This document shows, in pieces, positions 23,401 through 34,960 of a stretch of 44,021 nucleotides of DNA. The stretch is from the NCBI GenBank assembly GCA_900155495.1, contig FTLJ01000243.1, positions 1 to 44,021 on the forward strand. Reading direction: 5' to 3'. The notes beneath the pieces were generated by a model. The model ran no database searches. It had not been told where the DNA came from and saw nothing but the letters and a program-made list of their open reading frames with translations. Source of the DNA: Porogramme epimiltina (lineage: Eukaryota; Basidiomycota; Agaricomycetes; Polyporales; Polyporaceae). Every line of letters begins with the position of its first letter. Within the stretch, counting starts at the first letter, position 1. The translations under genes and the position numbers were made by a program.

Positions 23401-23413
23401 ATAGCCGCACGAC
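20400..23413. repeat. Spacer unit B, second CpG-rich copy
   Basis: A second run of the blocks directly after the first: X (20655-20900), Y (intron 21422-21475), part of Z (21890-22060), U-like (22370-22700) and T (22870-23060). W, V and the U intron are missing or too diverged to see, so this copy is rearranged. On the minus strand one frame near 22840-22900 reads DGHWKRLLRIVEGDLQVCA, matching SGHWAQLARVIERDMQVCA in spacer C near 39980-40030. Confidence 0.55.
21422..21475 (-). other. Y intron, copy B2 (GC-AG)
   Basis: Minus strand: GAGCAG|GCGAGT donor, CCCGTTTAG acceptor, 54 nt, at the place expected from the block order. The inside is strongly diverged from the other copies, so this is the least certain of the four. 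Confidence 0.4.
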
Positions 23414-23484
23414 CTGTTGGGCTTGTGAGGTGGCGGAACAAGGTGGTATGAGGAGAGATAGAGTGAAATGGGATGAGTACTCAC
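23414..23484 (-). other. P intron, copy B
   Basis: Minus strand: GTGAGTACTC donor, CCCAACAG acceptor followed by GTCGTGCGG, 71 nt, the same length as copy A. Upstream the frame reads LSYLDNVFMIPPAIVEILI. Further down (minus strand) another donor-like CTAG|GTGAGTC lies at 23201, after a stretch reading KTVLMDILGSLGLL that spacer A lacks. Confidence 0.55.
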
Positions 23485-23696
23485 GATCAATATTTCGACT
23501 ATAGCAGGCGGGATCATAAAGACGTTGTCGAGATAAGAGAGCTGGGTTTGAGGTGAGGAGCCAGCAACGGAAATGATCTTTAATGGGGTGTGTGGAAGAT
23601 CCGATACCGATGTCCCGCCGTGAGAAGTAATGCCGTAGACCTATAGGAAGCCCACTGAGCACCACGAACAGTGCACTTCAGCGGGAATGTTGAAGC

Positions 23697-24401
23697 TTGG
23701 AGGAGACAAGTACGGGCTTACGAACAAGGGAGGCGCACGACAACACTCCCCTACCACGGGAGGACAAACGGGAGCGATGTTACCGTGCCCCACTTGACAT
23801 GAATGCGCTAAGCCTGCGACCTGCGAGAGGAGCGTCGCGGGGGCGTTCAACGCCCGAGGTCGGCCAACCGAAACTTGAGGCGGACTATGAGAACCAGCTC
23901 GAGAATGCGTGCGCTATCGATTCGCCATGATAGATGTGGTGCTTGAGCGGTGTGCTTCTATGCAGAGTGCGGGGGAGACCAATGGATGGGAAAGACGGCA
24001 GGACTCTATGTCCCACAGGATGAGCGAACGTCGAGGAAGTAGCCGGGGCCGTGGAAGAGGCGATCAGGATTTTCAGGGCAGGCGCTTGCTGTCCCGAGGG
24101 CCGATAGCCGACTCCCGAGGTCTCCCGCTGCGTCCGCGGAGATCGTCCTGCTTCCGCTCACCGTCTACGCCGACATCCACCATGTGCATGACTCCCGCCG
24201 CTCTCCCGCACTCTCTTCATCGGCTCTTTCCCCCTTCCAGCCACTGCCAATCCTTGACACCTCCTAGTAGGACACCTGTTAGTCCTTGTCGGCACTTGAT
24301 CAAATTCACCCTTCCCCACCGATTCTCGTCGCGCTCAGCATGTCCTCGATACTCCGATAAGCAGCCAACCGTCATTAATGCCGCTAACCTCTTACATCAT
24401 G
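23697..24401 (+). pseudogene. LEADYEN/AVY remnant, copy B
   Basis: A plus-strand frame is open for 77 codons (23697-23930) and contains the shared QPKLEADYENQLENACAIDS stretch, ending in TGA TAG. Beyond the stops other shared pieces continue in changing frames (EEAIRIFRAGACC near 24050-24090, LTVYADIH near 24159-24182). A pyrimidine-rich stretch at 24180-24400 precedes the next ATG. Compared with A this copy lacks the internal TAG. It is either a broken gene or a gene whose introns I could not place. Confidence 0.35.
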
Positions 24402-26260
24402 GATACCTTGTCTGGCATCAAGGCCGGCGACGCGAACACCATGCATGAGGGCCGCAATTGCATGTGTATTAGCTTCTTCGCGTAGTCGAGTTTCATAAAC
24501 TCAGCCCAAGCAAACTGGAGATTAGGAGTGGGTCCGGACCCTAACATAGTGCGTATTCTCACTTTGAGACAACCGGCGCGTCTGAAGGAGCAGCGCGATG
24601 GGATAGGTATCACCGAACCTCGACATCTTCGACGCAACAGCACCCTACAGAGACAGTATCACGCGTCCCTAAAGTGGCGTGACGGCTCTATTACGGAAGG
24701 ACGGCCAGCCCAGAGAGGTCCCTGGGTTAAGGATCTTGGTCGTTTTATCAACTTCGGATGGGTGATTTGCAGAAGGTGCATTCGGTGGGTTCACATGTGC
24801 CTTTCGTCGTCTTGTTCTCATTCCTTTTCAGGTCGCGATGCTGTCAGGGTTAGTCAAGATCCCCCTTTCATCCCCCTTTCCCTCGAGTTTCGGCTTTCTA
24901 CTCTGCTCGTGCATCCTTCCCGCACACATCCCGCACTGTCGACACCCATCTGTTGAGAAGGCCAGGCCGCCACCGAGCGTCACTCCAACACCTCAGAACG
25001 AATACCTCCGCTTGTCTGCGGAGTCCTCGCGCGCTCAACCTCGACATCAAAGACACTAGCCCTCGAAATACCCGTACGCGTTCTCCCGCCTTGCGAGAGT
25101 CAACGACGGGGACTGACAGCGCTCCGCGCGGTAGGCTTCAAAGCGAAGCGGGGCACGTTCGACTCGAAGGCGAACAACATCTCGCGTCACTGCCTCCCCC
25201 AAGTTGTCATGAAGATGTGCCTGCCCTCCCCTTTGTCCCTACCCGCCACAACTCCCCTTCGAGCGCTGCAAACACTCACGCGCGGCGCGCAGGAGAGCGT
25301 GCGGGCAACGCGGCGCACTTCTGCAAGTGGACACAAACTCTAGGGGGCCGCATGTTCGTGGGTGGGCGGTTCGCCGTGCTCGAGTGCGAGGTTCAGGCAC
25401 TGCGTATGGGCGCGCACGATCCTGCGCCCGCCGCGCATCGTCGGCGCGCTCTTCTCTGCGCGTGCCTGCTTGCGCCGCGCGGCCTCGACGACGTGAAGGC
25501 TGCGGACCTCTTTGAGGTGTTCGAGGAGTGTATGGCGTAGTTGTGGGAAGCATGTGCTACGGTGCGTCTTGGCCTTTTGTTCTGCGTTGAGGTTGACTCG
25601 TGGATGCTGATGATTGCTGGGTGGACAGGAGGACGACATCGAGTTTAGCGAGAACCGGGCAACTGTGGTTGACGGCCCTCGAGGATGACAAGTTGCGTGC
25701 GTCGGAGCTCCGCCCGCCGGGTCTCGATGTTGGGCAAGGCGGTGGGGAACCGCTAGCTGATGCCGCTCAATACGCTTGCCCGGACACACCTCGGTGAGTG
25801 TTTTTCATATTCATACAATGTAATGGCGTGTTGAAGACACGTGGAATACAGAGATTGTGCCGCCCGGAAACATGATGTATCGAGGGGCGATTCCCTGGCT
25901 ATGTATGTCCTCCCTAACGCTTTCGGCGAAAGTCGGACTGTCTTCATGGTCTCCCGACGAACACGCTGAGAGACGTTCAGGGTGTCGGCACGAGATTTGG
26001 GCTCGAAGCACGCCGACCTCGCGCTCTCCTTCAACGCATCGTTCGCCGTCCGGCTCACGGTGCAGGTGTCCACTGCAGCGTTGTACCGCTCAAAGACCCC
26101 ATAGGGCCATGGTGGCGAGGAAGATGCTCGCGGTTCACTAGGTCGTCAGGGGGCGCGTAGAGCAACTGGAGGCGGGAGGCAGTGTAGAGCGTCTTGTTCT
26201 TTGGGTGCTACGACCTTGGTGAGGATTTACCGCAAGCAGAGTCGGGTCTGAAGGAATGGG
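24402..26260 (+). pseudogene. Plus-strand multi-exon remnant, spacer B
   Basis: Better kept than the copy in spacer A. Opening stretch MDTLSGIKAGDANTM near 24402. A 195-codon frame (24953-25540) contains CKWTQTLGGRMF, RFAVLECEVQALRMGAHDP and LDDVKAADLFEVFEECMA, then a stop. The frame 25600-25793 reads LADAAQYACPDTP up to the R intron donor. Spliced, it continues in frame through HDVSRGDSLAMYVLPNAF and RTVFMVSRRTR to a TGA. FGSKHADLALSF-type sequence follows in another frame near 25996-26060. I see no known domain; the helical, Ala/Arg-rich middle piece suggests a coiled or helical protein. Confidence 0.4.
25794..25851 (+). other. R intron, copy B
   Basis: Plus-strand donor CTCG|GTGAGTG and acceptor GGAATACAG, 58 nt. 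Splicing joins CCT CG to A GAT TGT and leaves about 38 further sense codons, which supports real intron use in the ancestor. Confidence 0.6.
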
Positions 26261-26269
26261 GGAGCTGGG

Positions 26270-26856
26270 AGGGTGTAGACGTCCGCCCTGTGTTTTCCCA
26301 TACGTCAGAGGGTTCGCTCGGGAGCAAGTATATGTAGGGGTGAGCAGCTTTCACTGCGCACGCTTGCATGGTTATAGCTGACCGGATAATGCAGTCACTC
26401 GTAACACGACCGCGCGGACCCCTGGAACATGCATGACAGCCTGATCGCCGGGGCTTGTCTATCCTTCTCCCTGCGGGCAGCGTTTCCGACATGGTCCGGG
26501 GCTGATTACACCCTCCACCCCCATACAGTATACTAGTTCTTCGCGCGGGGCTCCAGCACCCTCGCGCAAGGCGTCATGGTCTTAGCAGGAACGCCATGGA
26601 TGAGGCCTGGTCTGATGGCCAGGCTGTTGCGGCGTTCAAACGCTCCACTCAGGGTCGTCGCACCATAGACATCTTCGAACGAAGAGATTGAGATCGCTGT
26701 GGGTTGTCAGGGCCTTTGCGTCGTCCCAGGAGGACGATACAGGGTATAAAACCAGACTATCATATATGCCAAAGATAGACAAAGATAGGGATTCGTTCCA
26801 GAGTGAATTGCAGGTCAGAATTGGGAGAGGGACAGGCCACGGGGCTAGTGCCGATT
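26270..26856 (+). repeat. Spacer B, TATA-bearing part with WSD coding-like stretch
   Basis: Shared with A (11820-12475) and C (41040-41386). A short plus-strand frame starts at 26596 and reads MDEAWSDGQAVAAFK then RRTIDIFERRD before TGA; C has the same stretch in a longer open frame. GGTATAAAACC follows at 26743. The part ends in GATT (26853-26856). Confidence 0.5.
26745..26751 (+). promoter_or_regulatory. TATA-box-like element, spacer B
   Basis: TATAAAA after GGACGATACAGGG, at the same place as TATAAAA 41194-41200 in C and a decayed TATAACT at 12284 in A. It could serve a plus-strand transcript into the GATT-bounded segment. No transcript evidence is available. Confidence 0.3.
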
Positions 26857-27270
26857 ATCTCCGATGGTTCGGCCTTTGCATGGCACCTTCCGCTTTGGGC
26901 ACGCCTAAGGCACCCTCGCTCACTATTCGGTTCATGACGTCGATGTCGACCAGCTTGACTGGACGACGCTCTATTCGCGCCAGTCGAGGCCAAGCAGCGA
27001 AACTAGCCGCGCACTACGGGCACCAACGTCGCTCCACGTCTCCCTTGTGGGACGATCTCGCGGCTGTCCACCTCCGAGCCACCCTAGCCCGAGCCGAGTG
27101 CCCTAGGCCTCAGGCCTCGAGGCTTGTTCGCTCCTCATATTCGCCACTCCGCCTATCCCCGCACGCCATACGCCCCTCGCGGCACCCTTCCGTGGTCGCA
27201 TCTGACCAATCATAGACCCTGCCCATATCCGTTTTCCTGTTCCACGCTCACTGGCAACTCCTTTCAACAA

Positions 27271-28250
27271 TGTCGACGCGAAAGGGCCACGTCATGCGTG
27301 CCTTAGCACTAAACATGCTCGTTCCCGTCCCCGCGATTGCTTCTTCCACCCCCGCCCCCCGTCCCTCAAGCTCAATCATCATCACCTGCTTCTTCCCTTC
27401 TTTGTCTCTCATTCCAGCCACGTCCTCAATCTTCATTCCTATTCTTCCCCGCAACTCTCCGACAGGCCATCGCCCCAGTCCCACCTAGTACCTTCTGCTC
27501 ACCCATCGCTACATAAATCAATCAACGACCTGGCGTCCGGCTCGTTTGTACCGCTGTCCACCCCTAGCCGTTCCAGCATACCCTATGCCAGTCTTGTCCC
27601 TCGGGGCACACAACCTGCTATCCATGTTTATATGGTCGTACGCATCTTCGCTCCCCTATCATATATGCACTACCTGATTGCACTCTCAGCCCCACTGTCA
27701 TCACACATTCACAATGTTGTATTTTTGAAGAGCAGGTGTGAAGATACAATGCGAGTGTGTTCGCCCACTATCATAGAGTCACCTATAGGATCCGTTCATG
27801 TACCCCATTTACCCAACGACTGAAGTTCAGAGATTCAATTCGCCATTTCTCTCTTCAACTCAGATGCTCTAGGCTGCCCAAACAAAGCGCCTTCCACTCC
27901 ACCAAGTGAGTTCCGCTAGGTAAGAGCCAATATTCCTTCTGTTTACATAGCGGAGTGCTGACCTCAGACTTGCAGGAATGTCGTCAAATGCATGTCTTCT
28001 CTTATTAAGTTTCTTCGTGAGAGCACTCCAGTCCTAACTTATTATTCAGTTCATTGACCGTCAGTCACGGTTAGGCACTCGTTAACATGGATAAGAAGAC
28101 GTTCAAGAATGGCTACTTATCACATGTATTCCCCGAAATGCGTACGTCTGTGGTTTCCCCTCACATACGCGTCGCATAAATTGTGATTGATTTTCCTACA
28201 GGGCTGCGAGGACATGTTGAAGATGCGAACTGGATGCATATACTACAAAG
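27271..28250 (+). pseudogene. Plus-strand gene remnant in the GATT segment, copy B
   Basis: Plus-strand introns at 27920-27975 (GTAAGAG...TTGCAG, 56 nt) and 28142-28201 (GTACGTC...TCCTACAG, 60 nt), plus a CTAAC...TTATTCAG acceptor signal at 28035-28051, are shared with C. Between them the frame ALVNMDKKTFKNGYLSHVFPEM follows an upstream TAG. Spliced at 28142 it continues LRGHVEDANWMHILQR to a stop. The short product and the in-frame TAG suggest a broken or 3'-truncated gene. An earlier 72-codon ORF (27270-27488) lies in pyrimidine-rich DNA and may be chance. Family not recognised. Confidence 0.35.
27920..27975 (+). other. G intron, copy B
   Basis: Donor CTAG|GTAAGAG, branch-like GTGCTGACC, acceptor GACTTGCAG, 56 nt. 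The element at 42678-42733 is the same length with the same signals and few differences. Confidence 0.6.
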
Positions 28251-28608
28251 ATAGCGAGTGTCCAGTGCAATTACGTGGGTGATATTTAAAGTTCCTCGAA
28301 TGCATATATTGAATGGCATGTATCCGAAAGATCCCCCCGGATGTTCCTCCAACGTCCGTACCCGCACATCCTGAGTCAGGATGCATCTCAACGCCAAGTT
28401 TCTAACGCGTCGGAATATCCCATTACCAAAACTTACCAAACTCGTACGTCTCTGTCTGCTATCGATATCCCAAGCACTCATCCCTTTTTCTCGTGTCCTC
28501 GGGTTGTTTCTAACCACGGATTGAGTTGTCTGATGCTGATCAACGCGAATTCTACTTCGTGTGCATGCTAGCTAACCGCACGGGATCATCACCTCACCGT
28601 GACAGATT

Positions 28609-28936
28609 AGGCTCCCCTTCGACGCTTCTGCTGTTATCCGACTCTCTCCACGACGGAGAATGGATCACTGATGGGGCCTCACGCTGGGCGTAGTGGACTT
28701 CGAGCAGGGATGTAATACGAACTCCGGTCAGGTGCATGTTTGCGGCAATGCCTGTGCATGCGGAACGAAAAATATCGCAATGCGAAAGTGCCATTTCCAC
28801 TGTGTCTGTCATTGATGTACTTTTACGCGGCTAGGAGTGTCGGAATGTTGCATGTGAGGATATGAACAGGGAAGAGGCTCTCAGCGGAGAGTAAGCAGTG
28901 CATAGTTATGCAGAATGACTGTATTTACTAAGGGAG
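28609..28936 (-). other. 3' flank of NLR3
   Basis: Closely similar to the 3' flanks of NLR2 and NLR4. It is probably the 3' UTR and downstream region. The similarity continues without a break into the WD40 exon, so one homogenised tract may cover both. Confidence 0.6.
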
Positions 28937-31900
28937 TTACTGCAGGCGCCCAGACATATCGACGACGACAAATTGTCCCTCGTTGCTGTGAAATGCGATT
29001 CTTTGTCCCACGCAACCCCACTCTGCTCCGTGGGCTGTGGACCATCTATACAATAATGGAAGCCAGAGAACTCGAATAGGCTCTCCACTACCTCCAATCT
29101 TCCAGATCCATTCCCCAGAGACCCAGTACGAGGCCGAGTACGACTGATGATGCACAGGTGTTGAGGCCCCATGACGGGATGGACTGGTTGGTCGACATTC
29201 CGTGGATGTGATCACCGTTCTGCTGCTATTGGTGAAGACGGCACATCCGTCTGAAGAGAACTGGATCCATCTGACCGGCGAGGATGTTTCAGCACGGAAC
29301 TGCCATAGGATATGCGGGGCGGCGGGTTTAGAAGATTCAGCCGGGTTTGAGGTATCTTTGCTGGACCAGAGTTGGGCGCAGGGAGTAAAGTCCAAAAGAG
29401 TGATCTCGCCGTGCACGCTAGATCCGACGACGCGCGTGCCGTCTGAAGAGGATGAGAGGGCGACTACAGCATGATCGTGGTTTGCCTCCCAAAGTACCCT
29501 GTTTGACGTGAGATCGTGCAGGCGCATCGTGGGGTACCCTGTTCTACTCAACAAAATCAACGGATTTCGCGTTTCCACGGCCTGGAGGTCCGAGGTGGCT
29601 GTTGGGAGGCGTTCTTTGTCGATCGACGAAGACAAGACGTAGCGCCCACATGGTGAAACTGCCACTGCCCAGACAAACCCATCTCCTTTGTAGAGCACCC
29701 GTCCAGATCCCGACGCCATGTCCCAGCACCGGACGCTTCCGTCAACGGAGCCGGAGATGACACTCTTCGAGTCCGGGTTGAACGTCGCGGGGAGCACCCA
29801 ATCTGAGTGTCCGGTGAGGATGACGGGGGACGTGCCTCCTTCTACATCGTACAGAATGATGGACTTGTCCCGTTGTCCGGTGAGGGTGAGGTGCATCCCG
29901 TCCGGTGACCATGTAAGAGCCGCGTCGCCAGCATCCATTTCACCTGTGCCCGGATGGTCGATTCGACGGCATATACCTCTTGAGGAGAGGTTCCAGAGTT
30001 GTACCGTTCCATCTTGCGAGACGGTGGCGATGAGATCGGGGTCACGAGGAGAAAACGCGACAGAGAAGACTGACGAGGGGGGAGTATGGGTCGCCGGTGT
30101 ACCGTTGTCGGAGGGGGGGGATGATTTCGTCTGCATGAGGCGAACGTCCCAGATGCGGATTGTCAGGGCGGTATGGGAGGAGACGAGCCGGGAGCCGTCG
30201 GGGGAAAACCGCAATTGCCAGATTCCCTCGCCACGAACGTCCTCGCCATCCCCGAGCCACTCCCTGGCCGCGCAGTCCCACAGCCGAATGTGTGATTCGC
30301 TACTCACACCCCATCCGACGGCGAGGATCCGGCCGTCAGGAGAAAAATCTAAGCCCCAAGCGGTGCCACCCACATCCAGACATTTGAGGCGACACGGATC
30401 CCGTGAACCGTCGACGGACCACAGAACGACCTGGTTAGCGCATACGCACGCGATGGTCTTATCATCGGGGGAGATAGAGACCGACCGGACTTGGGAGTCA
30501 TGCTGGAGTGTGTGAAGTGGCGACCCGGCGGTGTCCTCGACCGTCCAAATCTTGCAGGTTTTGTCGGAGCTCACCGAGGTCAGGAGGGATCCATTGTGAG
30601 AGAAGGCGACGGAGAGGACCCAGTCAGAGTGCCCATTGAGAGTCCTTTTCACTTCCAACACCCCCGAAGCGATTTTCCACAACACAACGGTCTTGTCCCA
30701 GGACCCTGAGGCGGCATATTGACCTCCAGGAGAGTAGGCTACACCGCTGATTCCGCTGGAATGGGCCTTCTCCGACGCAATCCGTGCACCCGTTTTTGCG
30801 TCCCACAAGCACACACTGCCGCTCCCTGACCCTGAGAGGATCTCCTTCCCGTCGGGCGAGAACGCCACACTCGAGACCGGTTCCTCCGCATTGAGCACGT
30901 GGAGCTGGGCACCCGTCGCAGCGTCCCAAAGCCTGATGGTACCGTCGAAGGAGGCGGAGGCGATCTGTTTCCCATCTGGTGAGTACGCGGCGGACCACAC
31001 GGTATCGGTATGGCCCTCGAGTGTGATGACATTCGCGTTCCAGGAGGGCCGGAGGCCGATGTGTATCCGGGGAGTGCCCTCGAGGTCCTGAGCGCACGCG
31101 GTGCGAAGAACGGACGAGATCGGGCAGCATGGGAGAGCAGATCTGTACACGTGGGAGGCGAACGTGCTGATCGCTGGATAGCATAACTGAACCATTCGCT
31201 GACAATCGTATAATGAGTCGAGTATGACTTTGGATGCTCCCTGTTCCGGACGTTAAATTCCTATGGATATGTAGGACATATGGCATTGAGCGTACCTTCA
31301 ATGCTCGCATCGCATCCTGTAGTGCTTCTACTGCGCCGTCGATGCACCCTATGAGACTCAGACATTCTAGCCACATCAATAGCCGTGTCTGACAGAACTC
31401 TTCCGCCAGTTTGGTGATGTTGGGGTCCGCGACACCGTTGCACAGATGATGGGACCAGTGCTTGCAAGCGTATTGCAGTTCGGCCGGGAGGTAAGTGATC
31501 TTGAGCTCTTCGAGGTCCACTATCTCGCTATTAGGAAGATGGTGATTCTCGATGTGACACATATCACGACGAAGGCTGGACAGTGTTCGAAAACAAAACT
31601 TAGCAGCCGTCGTGTGCTGCAACCGAAGGTCCACCGCGAAGCGTGCCGATCGTGGATCGGAGAGACAAGACGGGTCGAGAAGGAAGTCCTGAAACGATGG
31701 GTGTATGAGGCGTATCACACCTTCGGAAGCCGATATGTCAGGAACAGTGATGACCGAGTGAAGGCGTTGAAGAATGAATCGCACGTCTTCTTCTTCGAGC
31801 TTAAGGAGGGCTCCGATCGCTGCGGGAGAGAGCTGATCGCGCAGCACGACAATGGAACCTAGGACCAGGCGAAGTTCCGTCACAGGCACTTCGCGACCTT

Positions 31901-33995
31901 GCTGGTCTTTCTCAGGGTATGCGGAATCCATGACATCCGTATAGAGGGTGTATAAGGACACCAGCGGCGATTGCGCCGCAGGAGGTGTTGTCCCAGTGGC
32001 CACCCGATTGAGGAACTCTTTCAGCAACCTCTTCGGGTTCGCTCCGGGTTCTTTGCGAGAAATGTAGGCGAGCAAAGTCGAAACGTAGATGAAAAGTCCA
32101 CATGTCAGCACCTCGATTTGTGACAGCGTTACGCCATCTGGCCAGTTCTGGAATTCGTTGTAAAGCCTAATTTCTTCGAACCGCACCTCCAGGAAGGTCT
32201 TGATGTCCCGCCGTGTCCATTCTTCCGGAATCTGGGCCAGGGCTAGGCGATAGGTACGTCCAAGGAGATTGGAATCGCGGAATCCGGCGGAAATGTGAGG
32301 TTCTGGGCGACTGGTGATTACGAAGCGGAGATGGCTCAGGCCATCCGCATGCATTGAGAGGGATTTGATGATGACGGAAATGGCTGCGTCGTCCTTGCAC
32401 TCATCTAGAGCGTCAATGACAATGACATGGGCCTGATCGGATAGTAATTCTGGATTCGGGAGACGACTGAGGGGCTCGACGATGAGCTTCTGGAGTTGGT
32501 AGGTGGGAATGGAGTCATAGATATCCGGGTTGTCCTTTAGTGCTTGCTGAAGACCTTCCTTATATTCAGGAGGGAGCGATAACGCGAGCTGGCGGGCGAT
32601 AGTGGGGAACACCAACTTGACATTACTGCAGTCGTCGTTGGAGCGGTCACAGAAGAAGCTTGCTGCGAGCAAACGGCTGCCTCGGTCCATGGAGTCGCAC
32701 CAATTGGCGATAGTCATTGCGAGTGTGGACTTGCCGGAACCGGCGACGCCGAACATCCACACGAACAACGCGGACAATGGGATGGGTTTACGAAGACGAG
32801 CAGAGCTTCCGGAGACTGAGGAGTCGGTAGGCTTGATCCAGGCGTAGACCGAGAAGAGGATTTCGGATCTGGTTTCTGGTACACATTGCCGGTGACGGTT
32901 GTTGGCGTCGAACCTTGCATGTCGTGCGTAACGCATATTGAGGAGGTCTGACAGGCCACGCCCGTTGGTATCGCGATCGTTGATGGCTTGCACCACAAGT
33001 TTCGCAGTCCTGTCAGGGATCTCCGTCATACCAGCGTATGTGGCCACGACCACTGTGAACTAATATGAACTTCGTCAGCCACGGGGGATGGTTGTCGAGA
33101 TCTTTGTGGAAAGAATAGTACCTGTGTTCCATCGACCTGTTGTTTGAGCTCCTTAACAAACCCAGAGAGCTTCTCCTCAATGTTCCCAGAGCTAACGATT
33201 TGCAGCAGTTTACACTTTTCGCGTATCTCTTCTATTTTTGTAGTGATTTCCTGAATCCGTCTATGAACCGAAACAAATGTCAGCACGCCATGAGAGATAT
33301 TTGACCGGCCAGAACGCACCGACCAAGGTCGTCCAAGACTCCCTGAACTGTCGCATCCAAGGATGATGGATCATTATTCTTTGGTATCTTGACCCCGATA
33401 GAACCGTTCAAGCTGTCCATGAGGCTCTGAAGCTCCTGCAGGGCCTCAACGTTCGTCAAATGTGTCTGTATAACATCGAAATCACGTAAGAGTCAGAACG
33501 ACGGAGAATCGCAGAGTCGACATCACACACCTGGTATGTCTCCACAATTTCAATGAGAACGGTAGCAGCCATATTAAGGGGAGGGAGGGCATCGGACAGT
33601 TCCTTGGTGAGCCGAAGAGCCTTGAGTACGCCATCCACTACCATCTTCTTGATCTCTGAGCGACGTGAGTGCGGATCGGGTTCCGTGTGTGCTTGAGCGG
33701 AGTCGGAGCGTGAGCTGGGCTGATGTTCTGTAGCTTGTAGGGGGGCAGAGCTCTGGGCACCTTGTAATGCACTAGAGGGGGCGTCGGGTACGATCGAACC
33801 AGAACCTTGCGGGGTGCCCGCCGCGTGCTGTTGGTCATGTTGGGTGTCGGGGGCAGGCGGGCGGAAGACATCTGCAGAACCGCGGGGGGTAGCATGGGGG
33901 GTGGGTCGGGGGGTGCGTTTGATGAACCGTTTTGTCTTAGTGGCGGCTTTCTCTAGCCACCTCGTTATAGGAGACGGAGAGCGGGAGGACGCCAT
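28937..33995 (-). CDS. NLR3: intact NACHT-WD40 STAND receptor
   Basis: Predicted cytosolic NWD-type NLR. Exons on the minus strand: 33995-33531, 33465-33320, 33260-33122, 33059-31296, 31240-28937; total 4818 nt, 1605 residues, in frame. Introns are 65, 59, 62 and 55 nt. Residues 1-110 are low-complexity with a basic stretch (KTKRFIKRTPRP); ~112-250 are amphipathic helices (VLKALRLTKELSDALPPL, then EEKLSGFVKELKQQ) like the MLKL-type N-terminal bundles of agaricomycete NLRs. Walker A GVAGSGKST is near 354-362, Walker B IVIDALDECKDD near 463-474, FVITSRPEPH near 496. The last exon (839-1605) has about 12 WD40 blades and a C-terminus ending MSGRLQ. A longer unspliced frame runs past the fourth donor to 30624, but the splice at 31295/31241 is required to enter the WD40 frame. 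Neighbours are the spacer families, with no sign of an operon. Confidence 0.92.
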
Positions 33996-34960
33996 AGGAG
34001 AGAGGGGAGCGCGTAGTTGGGAAAGGAGAGATGCAGCTTGCGCTGGCCAGAGGATGCTAACAGTACAGCGTCGCGGCGAGATACGTGAACACTACCGGGT
34101 GGGCTTGAACCACGAGGAGTTCATCTCCGGTGCGACTGTGCCTAGAATGCTCGACACGAGGTGGAAAAAGGGCGTCGATTAGAAGACAGGTCACCAGACA
34201 GTGTAGCGCGCGAGAATGCAAGCTGCTTACGAACATGTGCTTGCGACGAGGTCTTGTATTCTGGTGAGATGTAGTTGTTTCAGGGCTTTGTAGTCTCTTT
34301 TTGAGCAAGATTGTCGTTGCTTACCATTCGAGTGTGATTTTGGTGAAAATCGTGCTTCGAGGGCGCTCCCACTATGAAAACGAAGATACGTGAATGATTC
34401 TCACAAGTGAACACTCGGGGAAACCTTAAGTGAAGACTTCCCGAGGAAAGACCGATTTGCCAAGCCACATGGAGTAGGCGTGCAACGCGCCAGCGGAGGC
34501 ATCGATGTAGACAAAACAAATGTGTGGCCTCATAACACGCGGCCATGTGTATGATCATAGGCATAGAATACATATGGGGCTTAAACTGGCGACGACGCCA
34601 GGGACAAACGTACGTAGGAATAGAGAGGATAGGCTCCGGGCAGGAGAATAATCGACTCCCAATTACAGAGGGTCTATATGTCACGTCATGAGCGTTCATA
34701 TCTGGAAATGCACGGGATTTGGATGAGCAGGGAAACGAAACATGGATTGCTCGTGGTAGTTGTTGCTCTGAGTCACAGCACGAACGACCGTGTGGGGCGA
34801 AAAATGCGCGGGGTGGGGAAGCGAACACGGGTTCTAGCGAGGATAGGACGGAATAGACGATCGAAAGTGTTCTGCGCGTGGCTGGAGGGACAGCGAGCCG
34901 AGTACTCGAAAGGATTACGTAACCATGACGCGGAACTTGGGTGTATGCAATTAAGGTCGG
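33996..34960. other. Upstream region of NLR3, unique sequence
   Basis: Expected promoter side of NLR3. Apart from one long minus-strand ORF (listed separately) I recognise nothing. It shows no visible match to the upstream regions of NLR1 or NLR2, so the tandem unit does not cover it. Confidence 0.3.

Larger units (their letters stand above)
26857..28608 (+). mobile_element. GATT-bounded 1752-nt segment, copy B (present/absent in the array)
   Basis: Present here and at 41387-43357 but missing at 12475/12476 in spacer A. GATT flanks it on both sides in B and C, and one GATT remains in A. It starts ATCTCCGATGGTTCGG and ends CTCACCGTGACAGATT. No terminal inverted repeats or transposase are visible, so a 4-nt microhomology deletion in A is as likely as insertion. 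Inside are a pyrimidine-rich promoter-like stretch (27130-27620) and plus-strand gene signals (27830-28250). Confidence 0.45.

Noticed and set aside
26857..28608. A classical DNA transposon with terminal inverted repeats
   Set aside because: The ends (ATCTCCGATGG and CCGTGACA) are not inverted repeats of each other, and no transposase frame is visible.
30624..31295. Extension of the NLR3 NACHT frame past 31296
   Set aside because: It reads through the donor at 31295 and covers the WD40 exon in the wrong frame. The homologous donors in NLR1 and NLR2 are spliced to keep the WD40 frame.
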